A DNA stretch of 64,000 nt, taken from contig JNEU01000734.1 of NCBI GenBank assembly GCA_000697475.1, positions 186,001 to 250,000 on the forward strand, written 5' to 3'. This stretch comes from Lichtheimia corymbifera B2541 (Eukaryota > Mucoromycota > Mucoromycetes > Mucorales > Lichtheimiaceae). The notes beneath the pieces are model-generated. The model worked only from the letters and a program-made list of their open reading frames with translations. It searched no databases and was not told where the DNA came from. Of the stretch, positions 62,776-64,000 are shown piece after piece. The position numbers and the translations under genes are program-made. Position 1 is the first letter of the stretch, and each line of letters begins with the position of its first letter.

Positions 62776-63779
62776 TTAAGGGAAGAGCTCCTTCAAGATG
62801 GCGATGGTATCCTCAGGACGGGTCACTGCGTGGCCAGTAACATCAGGATGGTTGTAGATTTCATAGTCGTTGCCACCCTTGAAAGTCTTATCACCAAAGA
62901 AGTGAATGGTCTTGAAACCTTCCTTTTCCAAATGGCGTAAGCAGTAGGTCTTGTCCCAGCCAGTAGGGAAAACGTCAAAGGAAATTTGGCCACCAATGGA
63001 ATAAGTCAAGTCCAAATGAGAGAAAGCAGCCTTCAAATCCTCAACAAACTTGCGTCGCAAACCACGTTCAAGATCATACTTTTCAAATTCGTTACGTTCT
63101 TCACGGGAGCAGTTACGGCCGATAGGAGACACATTGATCATGCCATTACGGAATTCAATGAAGGTACCACTATATAACAAAGGTCAAATGATATATTCCA
63201 GATCAACAGATCAAATGACACTTACCGCTTCTTTGGGAGATCCATATCAGCAATGTAACGCAAAATAAAGTTGACAAGCTTGTTGTATTCTTCATCACCG
63301 ATCCATTCAATGAAGCTCTACCATATACTGCATGAGTATCCATTCTTCTTCTGCACAACCTATCCACTGTACCTACCTGAGATGCCATCTGCTCACCAAG
63401 ACGATAGGCAGTCAAGCCATTTTCAGCGAAACAATAATCAAAATCCTGGGTCACTACAAGGATCATTACCCATATTAGCCTCCCATATTATGACTTTGCT
63501 CGTCATGCACTTACCGTTGGCACCAAGCTGTTCAACTTGCTTGCTCAAATCGGAGCCACCAACGAAACCAATGACGACCTTCTTGCGCAATTCAGCCAAG
63601 GTGTCAAGCATCTCCTGGGAAACGCTCTACAGGAGAGAGTAAAGGTTACCAACCGGTACAGAAAAAATCCATATCAAATCAAAACTTACACCACGAGCAG
63701 GAGTCAAGGTGCCGTCCACGTCAAAGAGAACAATGGTATCGGGTTGTGTGCGCTTGGAGAATTCAGTGATGGGAGCCAT
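62776..63779 (-). CDS. SEC53: Phosphomannomutase
   Basis: Converts mannose-6-phosphate to mannose-1-phosphate, the precursor of GDP-mannose for N-glycosylation, O-mannosylation and GPI anchors. Five exons give 254 residues, the usual length: 63779..63690, 63626..63515, 63453..63377, 63317..63226 and 63169..62776. The HAD-type nucleophile is in [14 protein letters not shown]. Further family motifs are [67 protein letters not shown] and [18 protein letters not shown]. The start Met precedes a typical short N-terminus ([10 protein letters not shown]). All junction phases agree and nothing is missing. Confidence 0.97.
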
Positions 63780-64000
63780 GGTGGAGATTGTAGATGATGA
63801 AAGCAAAGAGCCAACAGAATAGCCGAGCTGAGCCCTTCAAAAAGGGATCGACAGGTAACACGACTCCGCACCGCTTTTAGCGTCATCGATAGTTTGAGAT
63901 CCAAGGAGCTGAAGCCACGTTCTAATACTACCTCCGCGGAAGTAGGTTGTGCCAGGTATGTACTATGAATAGCTATCAACACAACAACAATAGCATCATC

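Overview
The window is nuclear DNA of a filamentous fungus, most likely an early-diverging one (Mucoromycota, Mucorales-like); the lineage is an inference from protein character and gene structure, not from a marker search. Genes are broken by about 100 short GT-AG introns, mostly 50-70 nt, that I resolved by joining reading frames. Two introns use a GC donor. Genes lie on both strands with short gaps and there are no bacterial-style operons. I saw no rRNA, tRNA or CRISPR array.

Layout. 0-10 kb: OST1 5' end (-), a ketopantoate reductase-like gene (+), a TPR-MYND gene (-), 4-hydroxyphenylpyruvate dioxygenase (+) and SOF1/DCAF13 (+). 10-22 kb: secreted alpha-amylase (+), repeat copy A, a one-exon DUF2828/vWA gene (-), an Ariadne RBR ubiquitin ligase (-), eIF3h (+) and an LRR multi-pass membrane receptor-like gene (-). 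22.4-28.4 kb is a gene-poor accessory island: a broken or partial EF-hand locus, repeat copy B, an array of short repeats with a tRNA-like B-box, a 0.44 kb foldback element and an inverted pair of coding remnants. 28.4-39.9 kb is one giant gene for a CSF1/BLTP1 bridge-like lipid transfer protein of about 3438 residues. 40-52 kb: SURF4, a DENND11/LCHN-like gene, ALG5, an unrecognised small spliced gene just upstream of ALG5, DNA ligase I, a PHD-finger protein and an AT-hook protein. 53-64 kb, all on the minus strand: PHO84-type phosphate transporter, triosephosphate isomerase, a two-finger C2H2 factor, MAF1, PEX16 and phosphomannomutase.

Functionally most genes are housekeeping. Three belong to N-glycosylation (OST1, ALG5, phosphomannomutase), SURF4 exports ER cargo, CSF1 moves lipid between membranes, and SOF1, eIF3h and MAF1 act in ribosome biogenesis, translation and Pol III control. 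The most unusual material is the 22-28 kb repeat island, the very small exons (ATG-only, 8 nt and 16 nt), the one-sided intron distribution in CSF1, and the unknown gene 41 bp upstream of ALG5. All exon models are by-eye reconstructions checked for phase; none was checked against transcripts.
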